Positions 48,801-58,903 of a DNA stretch of 64,000 nucleotides are shown one piece after another. Each line of letters begins with the position of its first letter. The first letter of the stretch is position 1. The position numbers and the translations under genes were made by a program. The stretch is from Aphanomyces cochlioides (taxonomy: Eukaryota > Oomycota > Saprolegniomycetes > Saprolegniales > Verrucalvaceae): assembly GCA_019828595.1 (NCBI GenBank), contig JAHQRK010000015.1, positions 2,038,147 through 2,102,146 on the forward strand. Direction: 5' to 3'. Below the pieces are notes generated by a model. It was given only the letters and a program-made list of their open reading frames with translations, searched no databases and was not told where the DNA came from.

Positions 48801-49539
48801 GAAACTGGAAGATTTCATAAAAATTGACGAAAAATCCCAGAAAAATGCGAAAAAACGTGAATTTTCACTGAATCTGTGATCCAAGCGTCGTTTTTATTGT
48901 GGGACATTAACTTTTATCCGGATGACTCAGTTTAGAAGAGCGCATTGGGACAAAAAGGCTATTCTCGAAATGATAAACAAGCCCGAGGAAAAGTACCGTT
49001 GATCTTTTCAATACAAGTCGTGTTTTACTGCTGTCTGATTGCTGATCAACTCTGTTTGGAGTGGTCTAGATCGTTCAGGCATTTGAAAGGTGATTGTGTT
49101 CGTTATCCGGATGACGTGGCAACCTCAGAATTTTTTGACAAGTGTGATGATGGAAATCTGTGGGAGATAAGATGCTACTGATGCAGTTGGTGTAGTCAGC
49201 TTGGGCTACCGTGGTATCGACGGAGACAAGGTTGAAGAGGAGATGCGCCATGAATTTAGATGTTGATGGTAGAAGGTGTGGACAGAGTGTGTCGTGGCGA
49301 CAGCTTGACGATGAACTTCTTGGTCCAAAAGCAGGATTCACCACTGCGTCCAAGATGGCGAAGAGATGTAGACGGTGGCGTTGGTGACGTCGAAGTTGCA
49401 AGTTGACAAGTGAGACCATGCCAGAGACTGTCTATAGTGCTACTTTGCAGTTACGAAGCGGGTGGCCTGTGGCTGTGCGTGACCATGGAAACTGTAAGAT
49501 GAAGTAACAAAGAGATATATTGACACACATCGCACTGAC

Positions 49540-50391
49540 TTAGGCAACCATTTCCGCCGTGCAGTCCTTGCAATACCATGCTCCAGAGGGCTGTTCTGTC
49601 AATCCAACGCAGTCGAAATGGAACCATTCGTACTTGCAATCTTCATTGTCGCAACCGATCATTTGGCCATACGAGATGCGACGGCAGTGGCAGTAAAGTG
49701 GTTCGTTTGGATCGATGGGTAAATCTTCCAAAGTCAATGGCTGGCTCACTGGAACTGCTTCTGGAATGGCATCCAGCTGAGCATCTGCTGCATTGCGTTT
49801 TCGGCCAGACTTCTTGTGGGAACTGGCAAGACCAGCTGCAGACTTCTTATGCGAGGCTGCGTTCGGTGTAGTGGTTGCTACCGCAGCTGCTGCAGCCCCT
49901 GTCGCTTTCGTGTCAGGCACAACATCTTTCTGTTTCTTGACCACGATCTTCTCATCTTCGTATTCTCCGTTTGCTTTTAGCAATGCTGTATAGTTGGCCA
50001 AGTCATTGTCCAGCCGACGTATATGATGGTCGATCAAATCGTAACTCTGCGACGCTATCGCGACTTTTTCGTCCATTTTCTGTATCACGAGGTGCCGCTT
50101 TGACTTGAGGTAGGCTAATGGGTTGTCAGGGGATGGATTTGTTTCATCTTCATTATCTTCTCCAACCAGTGCTCGTAGTTCTTCTTCAGTTGGCTCTGGA
50201 GCATTCGTATCGGCACATCGTTTGCGGATTCGTTCTCGGGCATCTTTAAGATATTTGCTCTGGGATTCGCGGAGATCATCCAGCAAGCCGCTGGTAGCTT
50301 TGTCTAGCTCTCTCATCAACTCAAAGTTGCGCTTAACTTCCGACGGAAGCATGTAGATGCTCTCCAAGTAGTCTTCCAAGTACGTTCCCAT
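49540..50391 (-). CDS. ING-family protein with C-terminal PHD finger
   Basis: A 283-residue intronless frame. The N-terminal ING domain (MGTYLEDYLESIYMLPSEVK, NFELMRELDKATSGLL) forms a coiled coil to about residue 125. A basic, Ala-rich linker with HKKS repeats follows. The PHD finger reads YCHCRRISYGQMIGCDN...CKYEWFHFDCVGLTEQPSGAWYC..C, with the Cys4-His-Cys3 ligands in place. The segment SYGQMIGCDN and the Trp in EWFHFDC are those that read histone H3 trimethylated at Lys4. ING proteins are subunits of histone acetyltransferase or deacetylase complexes in the nucleus. Which of ING1-5 it matches cannot be told. Confidence 0.93.
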   Translation of the reverse strand: MGTYLEDYLESIYMLPSEVKRNFELMRELDKATSGLLDDLRESQSKYLKDARERIRKRCADTNAPEPTEEELRALVGEDNEDETNPSPDNPLAYLKSKRHLVIQKMDEKVAIASQSYDLIDHHIRRLDNDLANYTALLKANGEYEDEKIVVKKQKDVVPDTKATGAAAAAVATTTPNAASHKKSAAGLASSHKKSGRKRNAADAQLDAIPEAVPVSQPLTLEDLPIDPNEPLYCHCRRISYGQMIGCDNEDCKYEWFHFDCVGLTEQPSGAWYCKDCTAEMVA

Positions 50392-50508
50392 GATGATGGC
50401 ACCAATTCCAGAATCACCGGTGGGAACATGTACCTCAATATATTATAACCTGTATAATTAAATATATGAAATTTTGAAGTAATTAATTTTAATTTTCATA
50501 ATTACCAA

Positions 50509-50730
50509 GGAAATGACAATTTCCAACCAAAAATTCAATTTTGATACATTTTTGCCCAGCATTTCCGACACTTTAGGGGCATGGCCGTGAGCTCCCACGA
50601 TGACGCCCATAACGTTAGCACATATGAAGTGTTTGCAGTAGTTAAGAGATCTAAAATGGCGGTTGATTTTTGGGAAGCCAGGGCATAAAATGTATCAAAA
50701 ATGAATTTTAGGCGGGGGATAGTCATTTCC
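50509..50730. mobile_element. Second, decayed copy of the 25554-25798 MITE
   Basis: A 222-bp element beginning GGAAATGAC and ending GTCATTTCC. It shares the internal blocks CAGCATTTCCGACAC, GTGAGCTCCC and GTGTTTGCAGTAGTTAAGAG with the first copy. No target duplication is recognisable. Confidence 0.85.
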
Positions 50731-50821
50731 TAAACTTATCGTCTTCTGCATTAACTCTTATTGACAAGGGTTAAAATTATGGGGGAATTTATTAATGGGG
50801 GTCAGTTCCGCCGTTAACTTC

Positions 50822-52099
50822 TCACTTTCCAGCAACTGAATCGATCAAGACTTGATAGCCAGAATCAAGCGGAATTTCCTTGTCGAGGAGGCTCTGGCAA
50901 ATGACAGGGATGTCGGTGTTGATGTCGAGAAAGTCTGAAAGGAAAAGAAGCAATTGAAAGTCTGCCAAGGCGGCGGTGTAGTCGCGACCATACTTTTGGA
51001 GGATTTGCTTGAGCATAGGCCGTGTTCGCATGCTGCCTTCGCGGTGGAGAGCAGGGAATTCACAATGCAAGGGGGATTCGTAGGTTTGGACTGGGACAAC
51101 ACAAAGGAAAAAGTTGTTGTCGACTTCCTTGGCTGCCTTCATTTCCACCATGGCTGTAAAAGTCTCATGAACGCCACAAACTTTGGGATTTTCATCAAGG
51201 GTCAAAAGTGCACCAGCACTGAACATGTCCATGCATTGATCGCTCACTTGGAACGCTTCGAACGATGCTTGGCCATTTGCATCGACAGTCACTTTGACAC
51301 TGACAAACGGGCTCGATCTACCACCGGCATCGCATTGTAATTGAGCAGCAAGCAAAACCTCACGGCTTGAAAAGTGAAAATCAGCTTCTTCGCGTGGTGG
51401 ATGGCTAAAAATCCAACCAACTTTGGTCCATCCCAAAGCTGCGGCCACTGCATCAGCTTTGTCAGCGTATGGGTCATCAAAGACTTCAAATCCATAGAGG
51501 TTTCCGTCTTGTGGAGGTTCATAAATACACTCAACCGTGACTGTGGATTCTGAAATTGTCCCATACAACCATCCACATCGGCACTGCTGGAAGGCAAACT
51601 GACGGAGGTAGCTTTGAAAGCCATTACACGACGCTGCATCGAGACGAACGGCGTCGCAATGAGCTTTCTTTTGTGCCTTGATTTTGAATTCAAACTGAGA
51701 GTCCATTTCCATAAACTCGCCCAATGTCCAATGCATCTTCATATCACGGAGCGCTTTCATACCGGGGCGAAATCCAGTTTTTCCAAGACGACTGTCGTAC
51801 GTGGCATGGGTCAGCGTTCCATCAGCATTGATCTTACGATGCACCGCTCCTCCAGTCGAGATTGCTTCGCCGTCAAAGTCCAAGTAGAGCATATCGCCAT
51901 GGCCGACTTGAATCGATCGAAGTGTCGTTCCTTCAGAAAGTCCATTCGCTGCATTTTTCGGATCCAAGCTGATTTGCTGACGTCCCACCGAGATCGCATG
52001 CTCGTTCTCCACCCATTTCTTGATATCTAGGATCGTCGAATTCCCTGTCACGTCCGGAACGCGCCACGTTCCCGCCTTGGATCGGAGTCGGATCAACAT
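50822..52099 (-). CDS. NPL4: NPL4-like ubiquitin-binding cofactor of CDC48/p97
   Basis: A 425-residue intronless frame from the ATG at 52099 (MLIRLRSKAGTWRVPD). Residues 1-80 form the UBX-like N-terminal domain. The central part has the zinc-region equivalent (KKAHCDAVRLDAASCNGFQS, QQCRCGWLYG), and an MPN-like NPL4 domain follows (VTVECIYEPPQDG, VAAALGWTKVGWIFSHPPRE, FHFSSREVLLAAQLQ). With Ufd1, Npl4 recruits ubiquitylated substrates to the CDC48 ATPase for extraction and degradation. It is shorter than yeast or human Npl4, with a reduced C-terminal region and no C-terminal NZF finger seen. Upstream in-frame codons to 52198 lie in the promoter and are not included. Confidence 0.88.
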   Translation of the reverse strand: MLIRLRSKAGTWRVPDVTGNSTILDIKKWVENEHAISVGRQQISLDPKNAANGLSEGTTLRSIQVGHGDMLYLDFDGEAISTGGAVHRKINADGTLTHATYDSRLGKTGFRPGMKALRDMKMHWTLGEFMEMDSQFEFKIKAQKKAHCDAVRLDAASCNGFQSYLRQFAFQQCRCGWLYGTISESTVTVECIYEPPQDGNLYGFEVFDDPYADKADAVAAALGWTKVGWIFSHPPREEADFHFSSREVLLAAQLQCDAGGRSSPFVSVKVTVDANGQASFEAFQVSDQCMDMFSAGALLTLDENPKVCGVHETFTAMVEMKAAKEVDNNFFLCVVPVQTYESPLHCEFPALHREGSMRTRPMLKQILQKYGRDYTAALADFQLLLFLSDFLDINTDIPVICQSLLDKEIPLDSGYQVLIDSVAGK

Positions 52100-52140
52100 G
52101 GTCGCTCTGTGCGGTGAAGAAACAATTTCAAAGTGAATCA

Positions 52141-52168
52141 ATATCCGGAAACCACAACTATCCGGAAT
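52141..52168. promoter_or_regulatory. Pair of TATCCGGAA elements upstream of NPL4
   Basis: ATATCCGGAA and CTATCCGGAA are 17 bp apart and lie 42-69 bp upstream of the NPL4 ATG. Confidence 0.5.
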
Positions 52169-52199
52169 TTTAGAATTCACACAAATTCCATCCAACATG

Positions 52200-53798
52200 C
52201 CGCCACGGATCGGCGCTTTTCTTCAAGCTGCTGCCTGGAGGGCGCTTCTTTCTCTGCGTATGACTCAACAGAGCAACGAGGAATCGACGGTTCTTCGTTG
52301 ATATTCCGTCGGGGCACGAGGGGGAAGAGTAGGGGATGAGTGGGGGCAATGAGGAGATAAAGAATGACGAACGTAGCGATCCCAATGCCCTCTTTGGCGT
52401 CCAGCTTGGGATATAGATGCTTTAACTATCCCTCTGAAGTTATTCCCTGAAAAACTGAGGCATAAGTGGCGATAGCAGGTTTGATTATACGAACTCAGTC
52501 ATGCGGAGCTGATGTCCTGAGAGCGTTGAGGCTAGGAAACGTCCTTCGAAATGTTTAACAACCAAGCGAGATCAGCTAAATCGGTTGAATTGAGTGCTTG
52601 CACGGCCTTCCTAGCCGTCAAAAATTGTCCGATCGTGCAGAATGCGATGACTTCTTTGCTGTAAATCTACATGTCGACTAGCAGCATCGCCGAAACCCAA
52701 GGCCATCCACTATGATTTAAGCAACACCATCAGGACGAAGATCTCCAATCCTTGTGCAATATGCTGGGAAATTCCATTGCGGAGTTCCCTCTCCTGCCAT
52801 CTACCAAGATCGTAGACGCCAACAGATATCTCTCTGGTCTGTGAGTTGTCCAATGTGTCATGGCGTGTCTTCACGGCTGATTCCCGTGCAGCACAAGTGA
52901 AATTCGATGCTTCCAAGCTGATCTCCCTGACGAAGAGCAGTCGATCTCAACGTCATGGTGGTTAATTATCAATTTGCCACCGCACCACCAAGTCGCCCCA
53001 ACTCATCCAGAAGAACTCACGTCAAGATTTATTTTATAATGTGGTGGGTGTTCCTGTTTTAATTGCTCAACTGCTCCTCGTCCATGCAATGAAGGCCAGA
53101 GTTGAATGAGCCCCGCCGCCGTCTGAAGTAGTCCGACTTTGTTGGTCCTTGACTGTCTAAGACGCCTTCATGTCTTATGCTTGAAATCGAGTTTTTCATA
53201 CGTGCATGTCGAATTGGTGAGCTACGAATGCCCTCCGCACAAGTCCTGCGTGGACTAAGAGCGTCGGAGACGATTCAGAGAGCCAAAGCCACTCTTTATT
53301 CGTTGTTTCCAAACGATGATGGGCCAAAGCGTGCCCGCGGCGGACACAGAAATGTGAGCAAACATGATTTAGATGTAGCGATCGCAGGGTTGATTATGCG
53401 AGATTAGTCTTGAAGTGATATACCAGCAGCGTTGAGGCACTTGGCGCGTCTTGAGGACTCGAATGGAGCAGCCAGCTTTGTCTACTTGGACGGGTTAAAA
53501 AGGCCGAAGATCCAATCCATTCCAATGCGTTTCAAGTGTGGTAAGCGAGCTGGAGGGAGCTTTGTGGTGTCGGTGGCAAGTTGTGAAATGAAAGTCGCAA
53601 TGTTCTCTGGATGGCAGCGACTACGAGAGATGAGCGAATTGTGGTCGAGAAAACGAGCTCCTTGCTGTCAAGTATTGTGCCGATCAGCGTCGTGATCAAC
53701 TCATTCGATCCGAAACTTACAGCTGACTCCCGTGCAGCACAATTGAGACTCATCTCACCCATGACGAGCAGTCAATCTCAAGGCCATGTCGATCATTT
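52200..53798. other. Decayed region with duplicated fragments
   Basis: The block around GCTGATTCCCGTGCAGCACA (52879) recurs as GCTGACTCCCGTGCAGCACA (53713), each followed by a GAGCAGTC-AATCTCAA relative. A frame read on the minus strand includes FTCAARESAV and LNCAARESAV in the two copies. An Inr-FPR-like block on the minus strand lies near 53573-53600. These look like remains of START-like paralogs; no intact gene. Confidence 0.5.
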
Positions 53799-54065
53799 TC
53801 AAATTTGTGATTGCCGCCAGGACTCTTCAAAGAGAGACTTGCGTGGGGTGTTCATCGTTGAAATCCACGTCTTCAGGCGATCGTACATCCGCCCATAGTC
53901 TTCAATTTGTTGTCCGAGACTTCTATTGTCTCCAACTTGCTCCAGCGTGTCGTCGTTGAGTGCAGTCGCGACGTCCCCCCGTGGCAATTTCGACGTTTGC
54001 CTTCGCTTGAGAAGTTGTCGCTGGAGGTCGTGGATGAATCGTTTGACGCTCAACATTCGTCGCAA
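53799..54065 (-). pseudogene. Fragment of a START-like family paralog (coiled-coil part)
   Basis: The minus frame contains LQRQLLKRRQTSKLPRGDVA, NDDTLEQVGDNRSLGQQIED and LKTWISTMNTPRKSLFEESW. Each is clearly related to LKRCQTSKLPWEDIALALKD, DDTLKKVRDNRILKQEVDD and LKAWISSMVTPSPCLFEKSW of the intact copy at 56698-57855. The frame ends soon after, and the START-like part is missing. Confidence 0.8.
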
Positions 54066-54974
54066 AACTCGAGCTCTCTGCTGCTTTGCAAGGTGACTGC
54101 CATGACAACTTGAAGACTTTTTTTGAAGATCCGTCCGACTTGCAGTCGATTCCGTGAGAGTAACACATGTCTAGTCTCAATGGGTGATCGATTGAAAGTC
54201 TCGAGTCTATTGATAATTTTAAACCCCTGCGCTCTGGACCTGTGTCTTTGGTTGAAACTCCCCCACGGATCGTCATGCAAGGCCTTATCGGATGTTTGAC
54301 CGCACGCTGAGAGGAGGTTGAAGGTGTATTCGATGGGAATGGAGGAGCACGATTTGGATCAAGTGTCACAGAGGATGCGAAGTGGAATTCCATGTGCTTG
54401 ACGTTGAAGTGCTGTTTGTCGTATGTTGTAAGAAGTCCTGGGAAAGAAACACAGCAACGAAGGGGACAATCAAACACCGAGGATGGGCAACCATGCGGTT
54501 CAAAGGCGATGCTTTCATCAACCTTCGACATTTTCGAGTCGATTGGACTTCTCGAGCTTTGTCACTTGAGGGTTCCACTCAGCTCTTCCCAAAGTGGCAG
54601 AGTTGTATTTGTTCATGGAGCCAACTCACCCAAGGAGAGTTGCTGAATCTGACTTGGACTTTGATCATCCTCGTTTGATATTCAAGATGATTTGGGAGGA
54701 TTTGACCGATCGAGTCTATCCTCAAGGTCTTGAGATGGATGATCCTTCCTCTCGTTGGCTCTGTAGTCTGCACAAATGTTGCTCGTGTTATGCTTGTTAC
54801 CAAACAAGTGCACAGTCTTGACATCAAGCAATTGCGACGAACAGCACTGTCACTTCGATACACGATTGTCGTAGCATTTTGTCTTCACATGGAGACTCGT
54901 GAGCGTCTGGGGCGATAGAACTCGATGCAAAGTGGCTCGAACTCTACATGAGCTCTGATCGTACCTCTAACACC
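54066..54974. other. Non-coding or decayed sequence
   Basis: Several short open frames on both strands, none with recognisable motifs. A plus-strand frame near 54594 (VAESDLDFDHPRLIFKMIWE) looks coding-like but is isolated. Confidence 0.4.
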
Positions 54975-55644
54975 GGACTTTTGCCAAATGTGGGGACTAT
55001 TTTACTAATTTTACCAAAAGTGGGACAATTATGTCAAAAGTGGGGGCGTCACCAAAAAGTTTCTGATGGCCCCCACATTTGAAAATCTTCTTCTCCGTGG
55101 CCCCCACTTATGAAGAAAGTCAGGTTTCCCTGTTCAAAGTGTGTTCTAGCAAGCACAACATGAAAGTTCATCAAACACGACAAATTTGCAAGGAAAACCG
55201 AAACACAAATCTTCGGAATAAACGGCCTACAATGTAATGCCGCAAAGAAGGTGGAGAGGGCAAGGGATGTAGAGCGTAAGGGCAAGGGATGTAGAGCGTA
55301 AGCGCAACAAGTACGTTCCCAAGTTAAAAAGATGTATTATCTGCCAATCTACAGCAAGAAAGTCATGTTCTTGTACAGAGCAAGGCTTTGCCCTGGCGGT
55401 CCACCTTGGATGGTGTCTTCTTCGTCTACCATGGCAATTCTTCCATTGACTGTCGGGTCACACTAATTAGGCGAATTTCATACTATATATTAATTTTAAC
55501 ATTAATTTAAATGATGGCCCCCACTGTTGGAAATTCCCCAATAGGGGGTCAAAAAGCCCCATTTTGTGAAAGCCCCCACTTTTGACATAATTGTCCCACT
55601 TTTGGTAAAATTAGTAAAATAGTCCCCACTTTTGGCAAAAGCCC
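54975..55644. mobile_element. Mutator-type MITE with 9-bp target duplication
   Basis: A 670-bp element flanked by TCTAACACC on both sides (54966-54974 and 55645-55653). Long terminal inverted repeats of about 80 bp start GG[AG]CTTTTGCCAAA and include TGGGGACTATTTTACTAATT. A 9-bp duplication and long repeats fit the Mutator class. Inside, AAGGGCAAGGGATGTAGAGC-type units are duplicated near 55258-55301. No transposase frame. Confidence 0.9.
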
Positions 55645-55653
55645 TCTAACACC

Positions 55654-56697
55654 TGCCTTGATGATTCTCCCTCAGTGTCACTTCAACAGCAGACCAGCTT
55701 TCATAGATTTGTCACTGCCAAGACTATCTGGTCGCACATATTGTCACAGCACTTCAGTGTCGCCCATGAGTTGCGGAGGATTTTTGTTGAATATCCACCT
55801 CCATGGAGCTCGAGCAACCACATCTACGGCTCTGGCCCATCTCGCCATTGTTAGCACAAAAATCAACGAGAAAAGGGCGATATCATCAAAGCGTGGACAG
55901 TAGTTGGTGAGCATCGCAGTGACAGTATCCAGCTTTTTTTCTTTGTAATTCACTACTGAAAGGAAGGCCAATGACGATGATCATCCGCCGACTATGTGAC
56001 TCTTTGAGGCCAGAAATCCTAGCCCAGGTCAAACATCTCATCGAGTGGACACAGCCTTCATATTACCTTGGAGGGGCCATGCGACATCGATGAGATCATG
56101 CAGAGTGAACTCGAGGTATTCAGATATCCCGGACTTGTGAACCCAGTATATTGCTTCATTCCGATTCTTGGACGAAAGATTGCGCTTGGCTGCATTTCAA
56201 AGTGCGACAGGAAGAACCTTCCGCGGCTGTGCGTCCATGGCAGAAAATGACGATGAGTTCAAGTGCCGATGTGGCTCAAATGGAAGTTGCCGCACGTCTT
56301 TGCCTGTAAGCCGTGCTTGAAAGTACAAGCTTGGTAGATTATGCTACCCTCCCGTGTTCCTTCCTCAACTAACAGTGTAAATCATGACCACCTGAGGCTC
56401 TCATTGACGAGGCAGAGTAGAAGCCGTGCGAACGGCGTCGTTGGACGGTCGTGCGAAACAAGCACGCGGAGACTTCGATCATGAAGTCGCAAGAGTTGGG
56501 TGCAATGGCCACGTCGGTGCCTCATTAGAAGTTTCCGTGAAGGAGAGCCCCCTGCTAGGGTTTGATGTAGGGTTTCCATCCCCTCCAAGGAAGAGCTCGA
56601 CATGGAGGGCATGCCTCCCAGCAAAGTAGTTCGTTCCCCCGAGTGGCAACAAGATATGTGGATGTAATCCATGAGTCTATTAGCTATTACTTGTCAT
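55654..56697. other. No recognised gene
   Basis: Short open frames only; nothing could be supported. Confidence 0.4.
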
Positions 56698-57855
56698 TTA
56701 CAGTGGTTTGGTTCTTTCTACTTGTTCTTCCTTGACTGGTGCAGTCACAGAGTCTAAGACGTTCTTGAAGTGCTCGACATAGACTTGACGTTGTCGTGTG
56801 TGGCTCTTCACGTTCCTCTCCTTCAGTCGACTTGTGAGGGGGCTTGGATCCTCCCCCTTGATGCCCCACATATTTGCTACTTGCTCCAAAGGTACAAAGC
56901 CATTTTGACAGCTTGGATGCTCAATGGAATAGTAACTCCTTAGACGTGTCTTGTTCGCCCCCTGGCGCGTTGCAATTACCCATTGCTTGGTAAGTACCGT
57001 CCAAGTCTTGTCTTTCAGGGGATATGCATCGTCCAATATTGTCTTCAGACATAGCGTTGTCTGATCTTCATCGTGGAAGCGGCCCAGGATAAAGTAGTCT
57101 GTGATAGTTTGCTCTGCTGGCCCAACTTGTTCTTGGTAGTATTCAATGTCGCATCCAGCATTTGACAGGGGAACAGCATCCACATCCCGCTTGAGATAGT
57201 ATTTTGCAAAGGACTTTTCTGCTGTGTACATGGCCTCGGACACTGCTTCAAATGTAGCGTCGACTGTGAACTGGTGCATCACACGCGTCTCAAGTACGTT
57301 TGGATCGGTTTCAATGACTTGAATGTCAAGGAAATCACCGTCCTCTGGGTAGACAAGGTGCGACAGCGCTCGCTCTGTGTTGTGGTACATTTGACGTATG
57401 ATCCACGCGAGGCCTACCTTTCGCGTGGCTTCATCGCCGCCAAACAGCCGGGCATGTCTCCAGGACTTTTCAAAGAGGCATGGACTGGGAGTCACCATGC
57501 TTGAGATCCAAGCTTTGAGCAAATCGCTCATACGGGCATAGTCGTCCACTTCTTGCTTGAGAATTCTGTTATCGCGAACCTTCTTTAGCGTATCGTCCTT
57601 GAGTGCCAAGGCAATGTCTTCCCAAGGCAGCTTTGACGTCTGGCATCGTTTGAGGTACATGATCTGTCCCTGAAGGTCGTAAATGTGTAGCTTGAAGAAC
57701 TCAAGCTCCTTGACGCGTTTCGTCTTGATATGCGCGAGAGAGCTGTACAGAGGGTGCGACTCAAAGGCATCTACGTCTTCGCTAGACGCCGCTGAGGTCT
57801 CATAGAACTTTCGTTTCTTTGAGAGATGTTGATCGAATTCGCATACAGCTTCCAT
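56698..57855 (-). CDS. START-like oomycete family protein (M96 mating-specific type), intact copy
   Basis: A 385-residue intronless frame starting MEAVCEFDQHLSKKRKFYET. A basic and coiled-coil N-terminal part covers residues 45-120 (VKELEFFKLHIYDLQGQIMY, SKLPWEDIALALKDDTL). The rest has the length and pattern of a START-like lipid-binding domain (HQFTVDATFEAVSEAMYTAE, TDYFILGRFHDEDQTTL, TVLTKQWVIATRQGANK). Oomycete genomes carry large families of such proteins, often labelled M96 mating-specific; their ligands and roles are unknown. An Inr-FPR-like signal (CGCCATTTTCGAAATTTC) lies on the minus strand about 20-40 bp upstream of the ATG. Broken paralogs lie on both sides (53799 and 62425). Confidence 0.72.
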   Translation of the reverse strand: MEAVCEFDQHLSKKRKFYETSAASSEDVDAFESHPLYSSLAHIKTKRVKELEFFKLHIYDLQGQIMYLKRCQTSKLPWEDIALALKDDTLKKVRDNRILKQEVDDYARMSDLLKAWISSMVTPSPCLFEKSWRHARLFGGDEATRKVGLAWIIRQMYHNTERALSHLVYPEDGDFLDIQVIETDPNVLETRVMHQFTVDATFEAVSEAMYTAEKSFAKYYLKRDVDAVPLSNAGCDIEYYQEQVGPAEQTITDYFILGRFHDEDQTTLCLKTILDDAYPLKDKTWTVLTKQWVIATRQGANKTRLRSYYSIEHPSCQNGFVPLEQVANMWGIKGEDPSPLTSRLKERNVKSHTRQRQVYVEHFKNVLDSVTAPVKEEQVERTKPL

Positions 57856-58567
57856 CCTGCAACGAGACGCGTCGGTTACTCAGAAATTTCGAAAATGGCG
57901 ATCGGACTTCAATATTTGTGTCTAAAATACCCGTAATGGAGAGAAAAACGAGACGATTCATGGAAAAAATCATATTTCAATACAAATTTCGATATATCAA
58001 GACAGAAAATTGCACTTTCTTCTTGGACAGTTCTCCTGTCTGGATCATTTCCCTGGGTCAGTCAGTTCATCCGAGGCTCGTGCTTGTGATTTGAGGAATG
58101 GGACAAAGCATGGAGAAAGGAGTGGGACTTCTTCTATCATTCGCATCAATAAACGCACAATCTTGGACTCCTTTTGTGGGCAAGTGTTGTTGAAGTTCCA
58201 TTAAGCAGCTACATCTCCATTTATCCAACCGCAAAATCGAGCTAATTCACAATTTGTCGAATTAATGTGATTAACAATTGATTTACAGAGATAGTCTCTA
58301 TAAATATCTCGATTATTCTGAATCATTGAGATAAATTCTGGTGAGTGATAGGCGTACTATTAATCTGGCCAGAAGTTATCGTGCATCATTTTTTTTATTT
58401 TTAGTCACGCCTTCATACAAACACAGAATGAAAGATTAAGCTTTTGAATTTAATGAATGAAATATTCTCCTGACATTCACCTTTCTGTGACTTCACACCA
58501 TTTCAAAATCGGCCAAGAAATGGCTGAGATGCAAAAGGTGTAACATCGGCTTCCCCAGGCCAAGAAG
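57856..58567. other. AT-rich spacer
   Basis: Nothing recognised apart from the promoter signal of the START-like gene near 57875-57893. Confidence 0.4.
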
Positions 58568-58903
58568 ATGATGGTTGTGCGCGTTCACACGTATTTCCTT
58601 AGCGAAGCGGCAAAACCGTCGCGTGAAAAGAAAAAGAAAGTGCGGACTCTTGTAGCTGAAGTCTGTGGCATTGCAGAGAGCACGGCATCTCTTATTATTG
58701 CGCAGTATAGCAGAATTGGCGCGATGTTGGCTGAGGAGACTGATGATATGCTCGACATGCATGATCCCGATGACACGAATGCGGACGAGTCCGAATCGGA
58801 CACGAAGGGGTGTTTGTTTGGATATAATAATATCATGAATCGTGTATTGATTATTCAAGTCGTTTTTATACGAAAAATTAATTCTGCAATAAAAATAAAA
58901 TAA
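58568..58903 (+). CDS. Short hypothetical ORF, possibly a transposase remnant
   Basis: A 111-residue frame with a basic segment (SEAAKPSREKKKKVRTLVAE) followed by a helix-turn-helix-like stretch (CGIAESTASLIIAQYSRIG) and an acidic run (DPDDTNADESESDT). The end (IIQVVFIRKINSAIKIK) lies in AT-rich DNA and looks accidental. It resembles the N-terminal DNA-binding part of Tc1/IS630-type transposases in oomycetes, but no catalytic part follows. Confidence 0.3.
   Translation: MMVVRVHTYFLSEAAKPSREKKKKVRTLVAEVCGIAESTASLIIAQYSRIGAMLAEETDDMLDMHDPDDTNADESESDTKGCLFGYNNIMNRVLIIQVVFIRKINSAIKIK

Noticed and set aside
50535..50726. Minus-strand 63-residue frame
   Set aside because: Lies entirely inside the second MITE copy and has no homologous frame in the first copy.
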